Part shown: piece by piece, positions 7,381 to 16,808 of the stretch
Layout of the letters: each line of letters starts with the position of its first letter
How positions within the stretch are numbered: position 1 is the stretch's first letter
DNA from: Butyricicoccus pullicaecorum
GTDB lineage: Bacteria; Bacillota; Clostridia; Oscillospirales; Butyricicoccaceae
Reading direction: 5' to 3'
NCBI GenBank assembly: GCA_018366035.1
Contig: JAGZIW010000001.1
Span: 1 to 64,000, forward strand
Length of the DNA: 64,000 nt
Program-made: the position numbers and the translations under genes
Notes under the pieces: model-generated
What the model saw: only the letters and a program-made list of their open reading frames with translations
Databases searched by the model: none
What the model was told of the DNA's origin: nothing

Positions 7381-8298
7381 ATGTCTGTACAAAAACTCGT
7401 CTCATGTATTAAGGCGAAAAATAACCCAACGGTTGCTGGTTTGGACGCCCGTTTGGAATATATTCCGCCTTTTATTGTTTCTCAGTGTATAGAACGCTAT
7501 GGAGAAACGCTCGAAGCCGCCGCTGCTGCCATGCTTCAGTTTAATATCAGTTTGATTGATGCACTGCATGATATCGTTCCGGCGATCAAGCCGCAGGCAG
7601 CATACTATGAGCTGCTGGGGCCGAAAGGGGCTGAGGTACTAAAAAGTACCATTGACTATGCCCATCAGAAGGATATGTATGTCATTGCGGATATCAAGCG
7701 CAATGATATTGGTGCAACGGCTTCTGCTTATGCAGAAGCGTATCTTGGGTGCACAAAAGTTGGAAATCAGGAATTGCCTGTTTACAATGCAGATTCCTGT
7801 ACCGTAAATGCCTATTTGGGTACGGACGGAATCGAGCCGTTCCTGAAAGAATGCCGTGCACGCGAAAAGGCGATCTATGTGCTGGTAAAAACCTCAAATC
7901 CATCGTCGGGTGAGTTCCAGAACCGTGATATGGAGGGCAAGCCTCTTTTCGTTCGCGTTGCAGAAAAGTTTGCAGCATGGGGGCAGGATCTTGATACCGA
8001 ATCCGGTTATAATCAGGTGGGTGCCGTTGTGGGTGCGACTTATCCGGAGGAGCAGAAGATCATTCGCTCTATCATTCCAAAGGCATATTTCCTTGTGCCG
8101 GGCTACGGTGCACAGGGTGCAACTGCAAAGGATATTGCAAATGCGTTTAATGATGATGGTTTGGGAGCCGTTGTAAACTCCTCACGCGGTATTATGTGTG
8201 CATGGAAAAAGACTGGCAAAGATGGCGCAGATTTTATGGACGCTGCCCGTGCAGAAGCGATTCGCATGCGTGATGATATCGTTTCTGCAATTCGATAA
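7381..8298 (+). CDS. pyrF: Orotidine 5'-phosphate decarboxylase, type 2
   Basis: 305 residues, matching the longer bacterial type-2 PyrF subfamily. It decarboxylates OMP to UMP, the last step of de novo pyrimidine synthesis. The catalytic signature DIKRNDIG is at 104-111 (Asp104, Lys106, Asp109), with GLDAR at 20-24 and a phosphate-binding VVNSSRGI segment near residue 265. AAGGAG lies just before the ATG. Second gene of the operon, 60 bases after pyrR. Confidence 0.95.
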   Translation: MSVQKLVSCIKAKNNPTVAGLDARLEYIPPFIVSQCIERYGETLEAAAAAMLQFNISLIDALHDIVPAIKPQAAYYELLGPKGAEVLKSTIDYAHQKDMYVIADIKRNDIGATASAYAEAYLGCTKVGNQELPVYNADSCTVNAYLGTDGIEPFLKECRAREKAIYVLVKTSNPSSGEFQNRDMEGKPLFVRVAEKFAAWGQDLDTESGYNQVGAVVGATYPEEQKIIRSIIPKAYFLVPGYGAQGATAKDIANAFNDDGLGAVVNSSRGIMCAWKKTGKDGADFMDAARAEAIRMRDDIVSAIR

Positions 8299-8338
8299 AC
8301 GGGTTCTCACAGTAAGGAATTAAGGAGTGACAATAGAT

Positions 8339-9436
8339 TTGAAAAAGGCATATTTGCTGCTGGCAGACGGTACCCTGTTTGAGGGTAAGGCTGCGGGATA
8401 TGAAGGATACAGCATTGGTGAGGTTGTATTTAATACGGGAATGGTTGGATATCAGGAGGTTTTGACCGATCCGTCCTACTATGGACAGACTGTGTGCATG
8501 ACCTATCCGCTGGTTGGCAACTATGGCATCAATCTGGAAGATGATGAATCCCATAAGAGTTGGGTATCTGGTTATATTATGCGCGAAATGTGCGAATATC
8601 CATCAAATTTCCGCTGTAAAATGACATTGGACGCGTATCTGAAGGAACAGAAGATCGTTGCAATCACGGGTATCGATACGCGCCGCCTGACCCGAATTCT
8701 GCGCAACAGCGGTGTTATGAACGGCGTCATCTATACAGAAGGTCACGAGCCTGACGAGACGGTGATTGCACAGATGAAGGACTATGTGGTAAAGGACGCT
8801 GTAAAGACGGTGACGCTGCATCAGGCAAAGGTATATCCAGCAGAGGGTACGCAAAAATACCGCATTGCACTCATGGACTTTGGTGTGAAATATAACATTG
8901 TACGAGAACTGTGTTCCCGCGGCTGTGAGGTCACAGTATTGCCGGGAGAGGTGGCACCGGAAGAAATCCTCAAGGGCGGCTATGATGGACTGATGCTGTC
9001 CAATGGACCGGGCGATCCGGCTGAGAATGTCCAAATCGTAGATAACCTCAAGGTCTTGATTGCATCGGATATGCCGATTTTCGGCATTTGTTTGGGGCAT
9101 CAGCTCATGGCGCTGGCAATCGGTGCAAAGACCGAAAAGATGCGTTTCGGTCATCGCGGTGTGAATCACCCTGTCAAGGATCTGGATACCGGACGTACCT
9201 ATATCACAAGCCAGAATCATGGCTATGCAGTTGTCGGTGAGACCGTAGACCCGAATGTTGCACGTATTTGCTTTGTAAATTTGAATGATGGTACCGTAGA
9301 GGGACTGGCACATGTCAATCGTCCGATTTTTACTGTACAGTATCATCCAGAGGTTTGCCCCGGCCCGCAGGATACCTCATACCTGTTTGACCGATTCCTC
9401 GAAAATATTGACAAGCACAAGGGAGGACAGCTATAA
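8339..9436 (+). CDS. carA: Carbamoyl-phosphate synthase small subunit
   Basis: 365 residues with the N-terminal small-subunit domain (about 1-140) and a class I glutamine amidotransferase domain (about 175-360). The triad is visible: Cys251 in GICLGHQ, and His336 and Glu338 in HPE. It supplies ammonia from glutamine to CarB. AAGGAG (8322-8327) overlaps the in-frame GTG at 8327, so the TTG at 8339 (11-base spacing) is the more workable start. The stop codon overlaps the carB ATG by one base (TAATG). Confidence 0.93.
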   Translation: MKKAYLLLADGTLFEGKAAGYEGYSIGEVVFNTGMVGYQEVLTDPSYYGQTVCMTYPLVGNYGINLEDDESHKSWVSGYIMREMCEYPSNFRCKMTLDAYLKEQKIVAITGIDTRRLTRILRNSGVMNGVIYTEGHEPDETVIAQMKDYVVKDAVKTVTLHQAKVYPAEGTQKYRIALMDFGVKYNIVRELCSRGCEVTVLPGEVAPEEILKGGYDGLMLSNGPGDPAENVQIVDNLKVLIASDMPIFGICLGHQLMALAIGAKTEKMRFGHRGVNHPVKDLDTGRTYITSQNHGYAVVGETVDPNVARICFVNLNDGTVEGLAHVNRPIFTVQYHPEVCPGPQDTSYLFDRFLENIDKHKGGQL

Positions 9437-12400
9437 TGCCGCTGAGAAAAGATATTCATAAAGTAATGGTACTTGGCTCTGGACCAATCGTAATTGGTCA
9501 GGCAGCCGAATTTGACTATGCGGGCACACAGGCCTGCCGCGCACTGCGCGAGGAAGGCTTGGAGGTTGTGCTGGTAAACTCCAATCCTGCAACCATTATG
9601 ACAGATAAGGCGATGGCAGATAAGGTCTACATTGAGCCAATGACGCTGGACGCTGTCAAGGAAATTATTAAGAAGGAACGTCCGGATTCCCTGATTCCAA
9701 ACCTTGGTGGTCAGACAGGCTTGAACCTTGCAATGGATCTGTCCGCAGACGGTTTTTTGGAGGAATATCAGGTCAAGCTGCTGGGTGCGAATCCGACCAC
9801 TATTGCAAAGGCAGAGGATCGTCAGATGTTCAAGGACACGATGGAAAAAATCGGGGAGCCTTGCATTGCGTCCAAGGTGGTGCACAATGTAGAAGATGCA
9901 GTTGCATTTACCGAAGAAATTGGTCTGCCAGTAATCATTCGTCCGGCGTATACATTGGGTGGTACAGGCGGCGGTATTGCATATACATGGGAGCAGCTGC
10001 GTGAGATTGCTGCCAGTGGTATTATGCATTCTCGTGTAGATGAAATTCTGGTCGAGAAGTGCATCTCGGGCTGGAAAGAAATTGAGTTTGAGGTCATGCG
10101 TGACAGCAAGGGCAATGCAATCGCTATTTGCAGCATGGAAAATGTGGATCCGGTTGGCGTGCATACGGGCGATTCGGTGGTCGTTGCACCCTGCCAGACA
10201 CTGTCGGATAAGGAATACCAGATGCTGCGTACCTCAGCACTCAATATCATTACAGAGCTTGGTATTGAAGGCGGTTGTAATGTACAGTATGCACTCGATC
10301 CCAATTCGTTTGAATATGCTGTTATCGAGGTCAATCCGCGTGTTTCCCGCTCCTCTGCCTTGGCATCTAAGGCAACCGGTTTCCCAATCGCAAAGGTGAC
10401 TGCAAAAATTGCAATTGGTTATGGCTTGGACGAAATCATGAATGCGGTCACTGGAAAAACATATGCTTGTTTTGAGCCGACCATCGACTATATTGTTGCA
10501 AAGTTCCCGCGCTGGCCGTTTGATAAGTTTGTATATGCAGACAACTCTCTGGGAACCCAGATGAAGGCAACTGGTGAGGTCATGGCAATTGCGCCAACCT
10601 TTGAGCAGGCGATGATGAAGTCGGTTCGTGGCATTGAGATGAAACTCACAAGTTTTATCATGCCAAAGCTCAAGACATGGTCGGACGAAGAAATTAAGTC
10701 TGGTGTGCATGTGGTCAATGATGAGCGCTTGTTCGTCATCTGTGAGGCACTGCGCCGCGGCATCATGACCATTGATGAGATTCATGAAATCACAATGATC
10801 GATGTTTGGTTCCTGCATGGATATCAGAATATCGTCCATATGGAGCGTGAACTGGCACAGGCGTCTGCTTTGGACGAGGAGCTTTATCTGCGTGCAAAGA
10901 AGATGGGATTCCTTGATCAGACGATTGAGGAATTGTCTGGCTGCAAGGTGGGTGCATGCAAGCGGCTGCCGGTCTATAAGACGGTTGACACCTGTGCGGC
11001 TGAGTTTGATGCAGAAACTCCGTATTATTACTCAACCTTTGACGATGAGAACGAGGTGAAGCCGTCTACCGGAAAGAAAAAGATTCTGGTATTGGGCTCC
11101 GGTCCGATTCGTATTGGACAGGGTATTGAGTTTGACTACTGCTCAGTACATTCTGTTTGGGCGCTGAAGGAACTGGGCTGCGAGACGATTATCATCAATA
11201 ACAATCCTGAAACTGTTTCCACAGACTTTGATACAGCAGATCGCCTGTACTTTGAACCGCTGACTCCAGAAGATGTGGAGGGCGTTGTATCAGCCGAAAA
11301 GCCAGATGCAGCCATTGTACAGTTCGGTGGACAGACAGCAATCAATCTGGCGGCACATTTGGAAAAGCTGGGCGTACCGATTTTGGGTACACAAGCATGG
11401 TCGATTGATGCAGCGGAGGACCGTGAGAAATTCGATGAGATTTTGGAAGAATGTGGAATTCCGCGTCCAAAGGGAGAAACCGTATTTACAGAGGAAGAAG
11501 CAGTTACTGCTGCAGATCGTTTGGGATATCCGGTTTTGGTGCGTCCCTCCTATGTGCTCGGCGGTCAGGGAATGGAGATTGCATACAGCGAACAGGATAT
11601 TCGGGAGTATATGCAGGTCATCACTCGCAACAAGGTAGAAAACCCTGTACTGGTTGATAAGTATATGATGGGCCGTGAAATTGAGGTTGATGCCATCTGT
11701 GATGGCGAGGATATCCTGATTCCGGGCATTATGGAGCACTTTGAACGTGCAGGTGTACACTCCGGTGACTCCATTTCGATGTATCCAAGTCTGCATATCC
11801 AGCCCAAGCATAAGGATACGATTATTCAGTATACACGTGCATTGGCAAAGAGTCTCAAGGTATTGGGGCTTGTGAACATTCAGTTTGTCCTCTATAATGA
11901 TGAAATCTATATTATCGAGGTCAATCCGCGTTCCTCTCGTACGGTTCCATATATTTCCAAGATTACAGGCGTGCCGATGATCGATCTGGCAATGCGCTGT
12001 ATGTTTGGGGAAAAGCTGCGTGATATGCCCTATGGTACTGGTCTGTATCCGGAGCGCGATCACTATGCAATCAAGGTTCCGGTATTCTCCTTCCAGAAGC
12101 TGCGCAATTTGGATACACAGCTGGGACCTGAAATGAAGTCTACGGGTGAGGTACTGGGCGTATCCAAGGACTTTAAGGAAGCGCTCTATAAAGGACTTCT
12201 CGGTGCAGGCTTCTCGATGCAGAAAAAGACGGGGAAGGTCGTGCTTTCGGTACGTCCGGCAGATAAGCAGGAAATCATTCCGATTGCAGAAAAGTTTGAA
12301 AAGCTCGGATACGATATTTATGCAACAAGCGGAACGGCAAACACACTTAACCGCGCAATGGTTGCAGCCAATATGGTATATAATGCTTTTGAGACCGAAA

Positions 12401-12630
12401 AGCACCCAAATATTTTGGATATGATTGAAAATGGTGAAGTGGATTATGTCATTTCTACTTCTGTTAAGGGACGCCACCCAGAGCTTGCAAGCGTAAAAAT
12501 CAGAAGAAGTGCGACAGAGCATGCCATTCCGTGCTTGACTGCGATTGATACTGCAAATGCACTGCTTGAATGTATGGAAAGTGGAATGGAAATTTCCAAT
12601 TGCAGTATGGTGGATATTAACGAAATCTAA
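9436..12630 (+). CDS. carB: Carbamoyl-phosphate synthase large subunit
   Basis: 1,064 residues, full length. It makes carbamoyl phosphate from bicarbonate, ammonia and two ATP. Two homologous ATP-grasp halves are visible, each opening with a GSGPIxIGQ-type motif (residues about 14-22 and 555-563), followed by the oligomerisation linker and a C-terminal MGS-like allosteric domain (about 930-1064). It starts inside the carA stop codon and closes the pyrR-pyrF-carA-carB unit, as shown by the terminator that follows. Placed with pyr genes, it probably serves pyrimidines rather than arginine. Confidence 0.97.
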   Translation: MPLRKDIHKVMVLGSGPIVIGQAAEFDYAGTQACRALREEGLEVVLVNSNPATIMTDKAMADKVYIEPMTLDAVKEIIKKERPDSLIPNLGGQTGLNLAMDLSADGFLEEYQVKLLGANPTTIAKAEDRQMFKDTMEKIGEPCIASKVVHNVEDAVAFTEEIGLPVIIRPAYTLGGTGGGIAYTWEQLREIAASGIMHSRVDEILVEKCISGWKEIEFEVMRDSKGNAIAICSMENVDPVGVHTGDSVVVAPCQTLSDKEYQMLRTSALNIITELGIEGGCNVQYALDPNSFEYAVIEVNPRVSRSSALASKATGFPIAKVTAKIAIGYGLDEIMNAVTGKTYACFEPTIDYIVAKFPRWPFDKFVYADNSLGTQMKATGEVMAIAPTFEQAMMKSVRGIEMKLTSFIMPKLKTWSDEEIKSGVHVVNDERLFVICEALRRGIMTIDEIHEITMIDVWFLHGYQNIVHMERELAQASALDEELYLRAKKMGFLDQTIEELSGCKVGACKRLPVYKTVDTCAAEFDAETPYYYSTFDDENEVKPSTGKKKILVLGSGPIRIGQGIEFDYCSVHSVWALKELGCETIIINNNPETVSTDFDTADRLYFEPLTPEDVEGVVSAEKPDAAIVQFGGQTAINLAAHLEKLGVPILGTQAWSIDAAEDREKFDEILEECGIPRPKGETVFTEEEAVTAADRLGYPVLVRPSYVLGGQGMEIAYSEQDIREYMQVITRNKVENPVLVDKYMMGREIEVDAICDGEDILIPGIMEHFERAGVHSGDSISMYPSLHIQPKHKDTIIQYTRALAKSLKVLGLVNIQFVLYNDEIYIIEVNPRSSRTVPYISKITGVPMIDLAMRCMFGEKLRDMPYGTGLYPERDHYAIKVPVFSFQKLRNLDTQLGPEMKSTGEVLGVSKDFKEALYKGLLGAGFSMQKKTGKVVLSVRPADKQEIIPIAEKFEKLGYDIYATSGTANTLNRAMVAANMVYNAFETEKHPNILDMIENGEVDYVISTSVKGRHPELASVKIRRSATEHAIPCLTAIDTANALLECMESGMEISNCSMVDINEI

Positions 12631-12682
12631 CTGGCATCTATGAAAGAGCCGCTTTCATAAGATGTGCTGATATGAGAAATCA

Positions 12683-12726
12683 TGGGGCAGGCGATATCTG
12701 AAAACCAGATATTGCCTGCCCTTTTT
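12683..12726 (+). terminator. Terminator of the pyrR-carB operon
   Basis: 16-bp stem (GGGCAGGCGATATCTG with its complement, one G-U pair), 5-nt loop, then TTTTT. Confidence 0.95.
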
Positions 12727-12766
12727 GCTTTTATAAGGATAAAAATAGACTGTGGAGGAAATAGAG

Positions 12767-13522
12767 ATGCAAGTATTCAAAAAGCAGAACGGACTTCCAG
12801 ACGTAAGCGCAAGGACGCTGCATATCCTTGCGATGCTGTTTATGCTGCTCGATCACCTTTGGGCAACCGTCATTCACGGACAGAATTGGCTCACCTGTGT
12901 AGGACGGCTGGCATTTCCTATCTTTGCTTTTTTAGCTGTGGAAGGATATTTTCACACACATGATTTTAAGAGATATATGCAGCGATTGTTGCTGTTTGCA
13001 ATCATTTCAGAAGTTCCGTTTAACCTGATGTGTGGAGGGAGCATATTTTACCCATATCACCAAAATGTTTTATGGACGTTTTTAATTGCATTATCTGGGG
13101 TTTGGCTGATCGAGCGGGCAAAACGACGCATGAAAGGCTGGAGCATTGTGCTGACAGTTCTACTGATTTCAGGGCTGGTCAGTCTGACGGGTACGATTAT
13201 GATGACGGACTACTATGGAGCAGGGGTTCTGATGGTGCTTACATTTTACTTTTTTCGAGGGAGAAAATGGTGGTGTCTGCTGGGGCAGTTCCTAGCACTT
13301 TTCTGGATCAATGTTTATTTGCTTGGGAGCCTGTATTATCCGGTCAAGCTGTTTGGAATGGAACTGGAGATTGTACAGCAGGGATTTGCGCTCTTTGCCC
13401 TTGGGCTGATTTGGCTGTATCAGGGGAGACAGGGGGCACACAGCAAGGAATTTCAGTATTTCTGTTATGCGTTTTATCCGGTACATATCGCGGTTCTGGT
13501 CTTGCTGTCTGCCCTCTTGTAA
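12767..13522 (+). CDS. TraX family membrane protein
   Basis: 251 residues with about seven to eight hydrophobic segments. The N-terminal LHILAMLFMLLDHLWAT and GRLAFPIFAFLAVEGYFHT blocks are typical of the TraX family (named after the F-plasmid pilin acetylase but widespread in Firmicutes chromosomes), with conserved LDH and GRLAFP motifs. A membrane acyltransferase role is plausible; the substrate is unknown. GGAGG 7 bases before ATG 12767 decides the start over an in-frame codon at 12752. No conjugation genes are nearby. Confidence 0.85.
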   Translation: MQVFKKQNGLPDVSARTLHILAMLFMLLDHLWATVIHGQNWLTCVGRLAFPIFAFLAVEGYFHTHDFKRYMQRLLLFAIISEVPFNLMCGGSIFYPYHQNVLWTFLIALSGVWLIERAKRRMKGWSIVLTVLLISGLVSLTGTIMMTDYYGAGVLMVLTFYFFRGRKWWCLLGQFLALFWINVYLLGSLYYPVKLFGMELEIVQQGFALFALGLIWLYQGRQGAHSKEFQYFCYAFYPVHIAVLVLLSALL

Positions 13523-13641
13523 AAATGGCAAGCAGAATTGGCGTAAATCGAGAAAATGCAAAAAATGATGAAAATATACCTATTTTTTATTGTTTGACCA
13601 ATAAAAATGGTAGAAAAAATGTAGAATTCTGGATAAAATAC

Positions 13642-13670
13642 TTGTATAAAATGGAAAAGGCAGATATAAT
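13642..13670 (+). promoter_or_regulatory. Promoter of the secreted tandem-nucleosidase gene
   Basis: TTGTAT, 17-bp spacer, TATAAT, about 70 bases upstream of the start at 13743. Confidence 0.7.
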
Positions 13671-13742
13671 GGTAGTCGTACTCTCAAATAAGGGGGAAAG
13701 CAGCTAGGTTTTTAGTCTGCTTTTTAGAAAAGGAGGATGAAA

Positions 13743-15842
13743 ATGAAAGCAAAGAAGATTCTCTCTCTTTTGCTGACCGCTGTAATGCTTGTATCCATGT
13801 GTGGTATGAGCGCATTTGCGGCGGACGAAAGTATCTCGGTTTGTGTACAGAACGAAGCGGGACAAGCGTTTCAAATAGTCGAGTTCAGCAGTGAACTGGG
13901 ACAGCCGTATGAGGACGCAAACAATCGCACGATGGTTCCGCTGCGCACAACCGCAGATGCAATGGGGGTAACCGTAGACTGGAATGAAGCGTCCCAACAG
14001 GCTACATTTACCCGCAAAAGCGAAACCAAGACTGAGCAGGTTATTTTCACTGTGGATTCCAACAAGTTTACCTTTGTTGTAACAGAGCAGGGCAAGGAAG
14101 CTGTTTCCGTAGAGAAGGAGATGGATACAGCGGCAGTACAAAAGGATAACCGAATTTATACACCAGTTCGTTTCCTTGCAGAGACCTTGGGGTATCTGGT
14201 TGCTTGGGACAATGACAGTCAGACTGTAACACTTTCCATGGACAAAGAGCCAGCCGCTCCGGCAGAGTCGAGCTATGCAGATGCACGGCCGCTGCTGCTG
14301 CAGGGCGCAATGGATATTGAGACAGAGGACATGATCAAGGCGTTGGAGAACCCGCAGACGGTAGATATTGACAAGTATCATTTTGTACGCGGTACCTTAC
14401 ATGGCTATCCGGTTGTCGTATCCCGTACCGAGCAGGGACTTGCAAATGCAGCAGCTACCACTGTGCTTGCTATGCAGAACTTTGACCCAATTGCGGTTAT
14501 CAATCAGGGCACTTCTGGCGGACATGACCCTGAACTGCATACCTTTGACATTGTATTGGGTGAAAACAGTATTGATTATGCTGCGATCCGTACCAAAGCC
14601 TCTGCAAAGAATGCAGGAGTAGATTACAAGGCATATGAAAAAAATGGTGTTTATGCGTATGACGCAGCACAGAAAAGCTTTGTAAAGCAGTTTGAATATC
14701 CGGCAGACAACACGCTTCTCAAGACCGCGCAGAGTGTGGCAGATACCTATAAGAGCGGAAAAATCGTTACAGGCGTTATTTCTACTGCGGATTCTTGGAA
14801 CAATCAGGTAGACAAGATGCTGGAAATGCACGAGACTCTGGGTTCCTCCTGTGAGGAAATGGAGACCAATGCGGTTGCACAGGTTTGTAAGACCTATGGA
14901 GTTCCTTTCCTTGGAATTCGTATCTTGTCCAATACAGGGATCCACAATGAGGACTTTGACCCGAAAACAGGGCCTGCTTGTCAGGAATACACGCTGACCG
15001 TTGCGAATAAGTACATTGATACGATTCTCAAGACCAAGGAGCCGCAGAAGGCTGATGCCCCAATTACGGTCGATTATCAAACACAAAAGCGTCCGCTGCT
15101 TTTGCAGGGTGCTATGGATATCGAAATGCAGGATATGGCAAAAGCACTGACCGATGCCAAGGAATACACCATTGGCCAGTGGCACTTTGTTGCAGGTATG
15201 CTGGAAGGCTATCCGGTTGTTGTGTCTCGTACTGAGCAGGGTATTGCAAATGCAGGTGCTGCAACCATACTGGCTGTAAAGTATTTTAACCCGATTGCCA
15301 TCATCAATCAGGGCACCTCTGGCGGACATGATCCTGATCTGCACACTTCTGATATTGTGCTGGGCGAGTATACCATTCCGTCCTCCGCGTGGCGCACTGC
15401 GGCTTCTGCAAAGGGCGCAGGCGTAGACTATAAGGCGTTTGAGATGATTGGTGTTGCGGCTTATGACAAGGAGCAAAAGACCTTTGTCAAATCCGTGAAG
15501 TATCCGTGTGATCCGGCGCTCTTGGACGCTGCTGAGGCCATTGCAGATACCTATCAGGAGGGCAAAGTCGTAAAGGGTACGATTTCTTCTTCGGACGAAT
15601 GGAACAATCAAATTGATCGTATGCTGTACCTGCATGAGGTCAATGGTTCTTCCTGTGAGGAAATGGAGTCCAATGCAGTTGCGCAGATTTGTAAGACATA
15701 TGAAATCCCTTATCTGGCGATTCGTATCCTGTCCAATACAGGAATCTATGGGGAGGATTTTGATCCGGCAACCGGACCACAGTGTCAGTCCTATACGTTG
15801 AATGTTGCAAAGCAGTATATTCAGACTGTGCTCAGCAAGTAA
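13743..15842 (+). CDS. Secreted protein: copper amine oxidase-like N-domain plus two tandem MTA/SAH nucleosidase-like modules
   Basis: 699 residues. A signal peptide (about 1-24, ending SAFA) is followed by a copper amine oxidase-like N-terminal (stalk) domain at 40-165 (VPLRTTADAMGV and TPVRFLAETLGY repeats). Two homologous modules of about 250 residues follow (181-435 and 450-699), each resembling 5'-methylthioadenosine/S-adenosylhomocysteine nucleosidase: GAMDIE (Glu12 equivalent), VxSRTEQGxANA, INQGTSGG, and EEMEtNAVAQ/EEMEsNAVAQ (Glu174 equivalent). Where the catalytic SD pair is expected, both have SN (ILSNTG). Known members are cytosolic single-domain enzymes; this one is exported. Extracellular nucleoside salvage or binding is my inference. 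GGAGG spacing favours ATG 13743 over 13737. Confidence 0.85.
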   Translation: MKAKKILSLLLTAVMLVSMCGMSAFAADESISVCVQNEAGQAFQIVEFSSELGQPYEDANNRTMVPLRTTADAMGVTVDWNEASQQATFTRKSETKTEQVIFTVDSNKFTFVVTEQGKEAVSVEKEMDTAAVQKDNRIYTPVRFLAETLGYLVAWDNDSQTVTLSMDKEPAAPAESSYADARPLLLQGAMDIETEDMIKALENPQTVDIDKYHFVRGTLHGYPVVVSRTEQGLANAAATTVLAMQNFDPIAVINQGTSGGHDPELHTFDIVLGENSIDYAAIRTKASAKNAGVDYKAYEKNGVYAYDAAQKSFVKQFEYPADNTLLKTAQSVADTYKSGKIVTGVISTADSWNNQVDKMLEMHETLGSSCEEMETNAVAQVCKTYGVPFLGIRILSNTGIHNEDFDPKTGPACQEYTLTVANKYIDTILKTKEPQKADAPITVDYQTQKRPLLLQGAMDIEMQDMAKALTDAKEYTIGQWHFVAGMLEGYPVVVSRTEQGIANAGAATILAVKYFNPIAIINQGTSGGHDPDLHTSDIVLGEYTIPSSAWRTAASAKGAGVDYKAFEMIGVAAYDKEQKTFVKSVKYPCDPALLDAAEAIADTYQEGKVVKGTISSSDEWNNQIDRMLYLHEVNGSSCEEMESNAVAQICKTYEIPYLAIRILSNTGIYGEDFDPATGPQCQSYTLNVAKQYIQTVLSK

Positions 15843-15863
15843 TTGAAAATTCATTATTATAAG

Positions 15864-15900
15864 CTGCATTCTGTCACAAAAGACGGGGTGCAGTTTTTTT
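15864..15900 (+). terminator. Terminator after the tandem-nucleosidase gene
   Basis: 12-bp stem CTGCATTCTGTC/GACGGGGTGCAG (with G-U pairs), 6-nt loop, then seven T. Confidence 0.9.
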
Positions 15901-15966
15901 GGACGATATCCGTGCGGAGACGAGCATGCGGCTGTGTCTGCAAAGGCTGCATGTCTTGCCTTTGGC

Positions 15967-15995
15967 TTGCGTTTTTTGATATTTTCAGATACAAT
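15967..15995 (+). promoter_or_regulatory. Promoter of pyrK-pyrD
   Basis: TTGCGT, 17-bp spacer, TACAAT, 40 bases before pyrK. No attenuator-like structure is seen between it and pyrK. Confidence 0.55.
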
Positions 15996-16034
15996 AAAAA
16001 CAAAGGATTTTGTATTTTTTAAGGAGGATACAGC

Positions 16035-16808
16035 ATGGCGACTCAGGAAATTTGTCGTGTTGTCAGCAATGAAGAGATTGGAACAGGTCTTTTTGCACTG
16101 ACAATGGAAGCACCGGTTTTGTGTATGCAGGCACAAGCAGGACAGTTTGTTCATATTACTTGCGGAGAGGGCAATCTGCTCCGCCGTCCGATTTCTATTT
16201 GCAATGTGGAGCAGGACTACATGACAGTTGTGTTTCAGGTCAAGGGAGATGGGACGCTGTGGCTTTCGAGGCGCCGTGAGGGGGATACACTGGACGTGCT
16301 GGGAACATTGGGGCATGGCTTCCAAATGGATCAGCTGGGCAGTCGACCGGTATTTATTGGTGGCGGGATTGGCGTTCCGCCTATGCTGATGACAATGCAG
16401 GCTGCTAAGGAAAATGGTGCACAGCCGGAGGCAATTTTGGGGTTTCGCAATCGGAATGTGGTGATTCTGGAAGATGCATTCCGTGCACTGGGGGAAACTC
16501 ATATTTGCACAGATGACGGAAGCTATGGGCTCCCGGGATTTGTCACGGATATCCTCAAAATGCACGCCCATGATTTTACTTCAGTTTGTGCGTGCGGTCC
16601 GAAGCCCATGCTCAAGGCAGTTGCACAGATTGCAGAGGAGCAGGGAATCCTGTGTCAGGTTTCGATGGAAGAACGCATGGGCTGCGGCATCGGAGCATGT
16701 TTGGTTTGCGCCTGTGAACTGAAGCTTCGAGATGGAGAAGAAGGCGTGAGATATGGACATGTTTGTAAAGATGGACCGGTATTTGACAGTAAGGAGGTTG
16801 TTTGGTAA
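16035..16808 (+). CDS. pyrK: Dihydroorotate dehydrogenase B, electron transfer subunit
   Basis: 257 residues. PyrK carries FAD and a [2Fe-2S] cluster and passes electrons from the PyrD subunit to NAD+. The FAD-binding RRPISI motif is at 50-55, the NAD-binding GGGIGVPPM at 109-117, and the cluster ligands are Cys217, Cys222, Cys225 and Cys244 (CGIGACLVC then GHVC). AAGGAGG precedes the ATG. The stop overlaps the pyrD ATG (TAATG), fitting a fixed-ratio heterotetramer. Confidence 0.95.
   Translation: MATQEICRVVSNEEIGTGLFALTMEAPVLCMQAQAGQFVHITCGEGNLLRRPISICNVEQDYMTVVFQVKGDGTLWLSRRREGDTLDVLGTLGHGFQMDQLGSRPVFIGGGIGVPPMLMTMQAAKENGAQPEAILGFRNRNVVILEDAFRALGETHICTDDGSYGLPGFVTDILKMHAHDFTSVCACGPKPMLKAVAQIAEEQGILCQVSMEERMGCGIGACLVCACELKLRDGEEGVRYGHVCKDGPVFDSKEVVW

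Noticed and set aside
11290..12522. A 410-codon minus-strand frame opposite carB
   Set aside because: Composition (Cys/His/Ile-rich, no domains) and complete overlap with a conserved gene mark it as a shadow.
12767..13522. Part of a conjugative element, from the TraX name
   Set aside because: TraX-family genes are common chromosomal genes in Firmicutes; no relaxase, coupling protein, integrase or attachment repeats are seen.
14397..16571. A 724-codon open frame on the minus strand
   Set aside because: It lies opposite the tandem-nucleosidase gene and pyrK, has His/Cys/Asn-rich composition typical of a shadow frame, and crosses a terminator and promoter of the plus strand.
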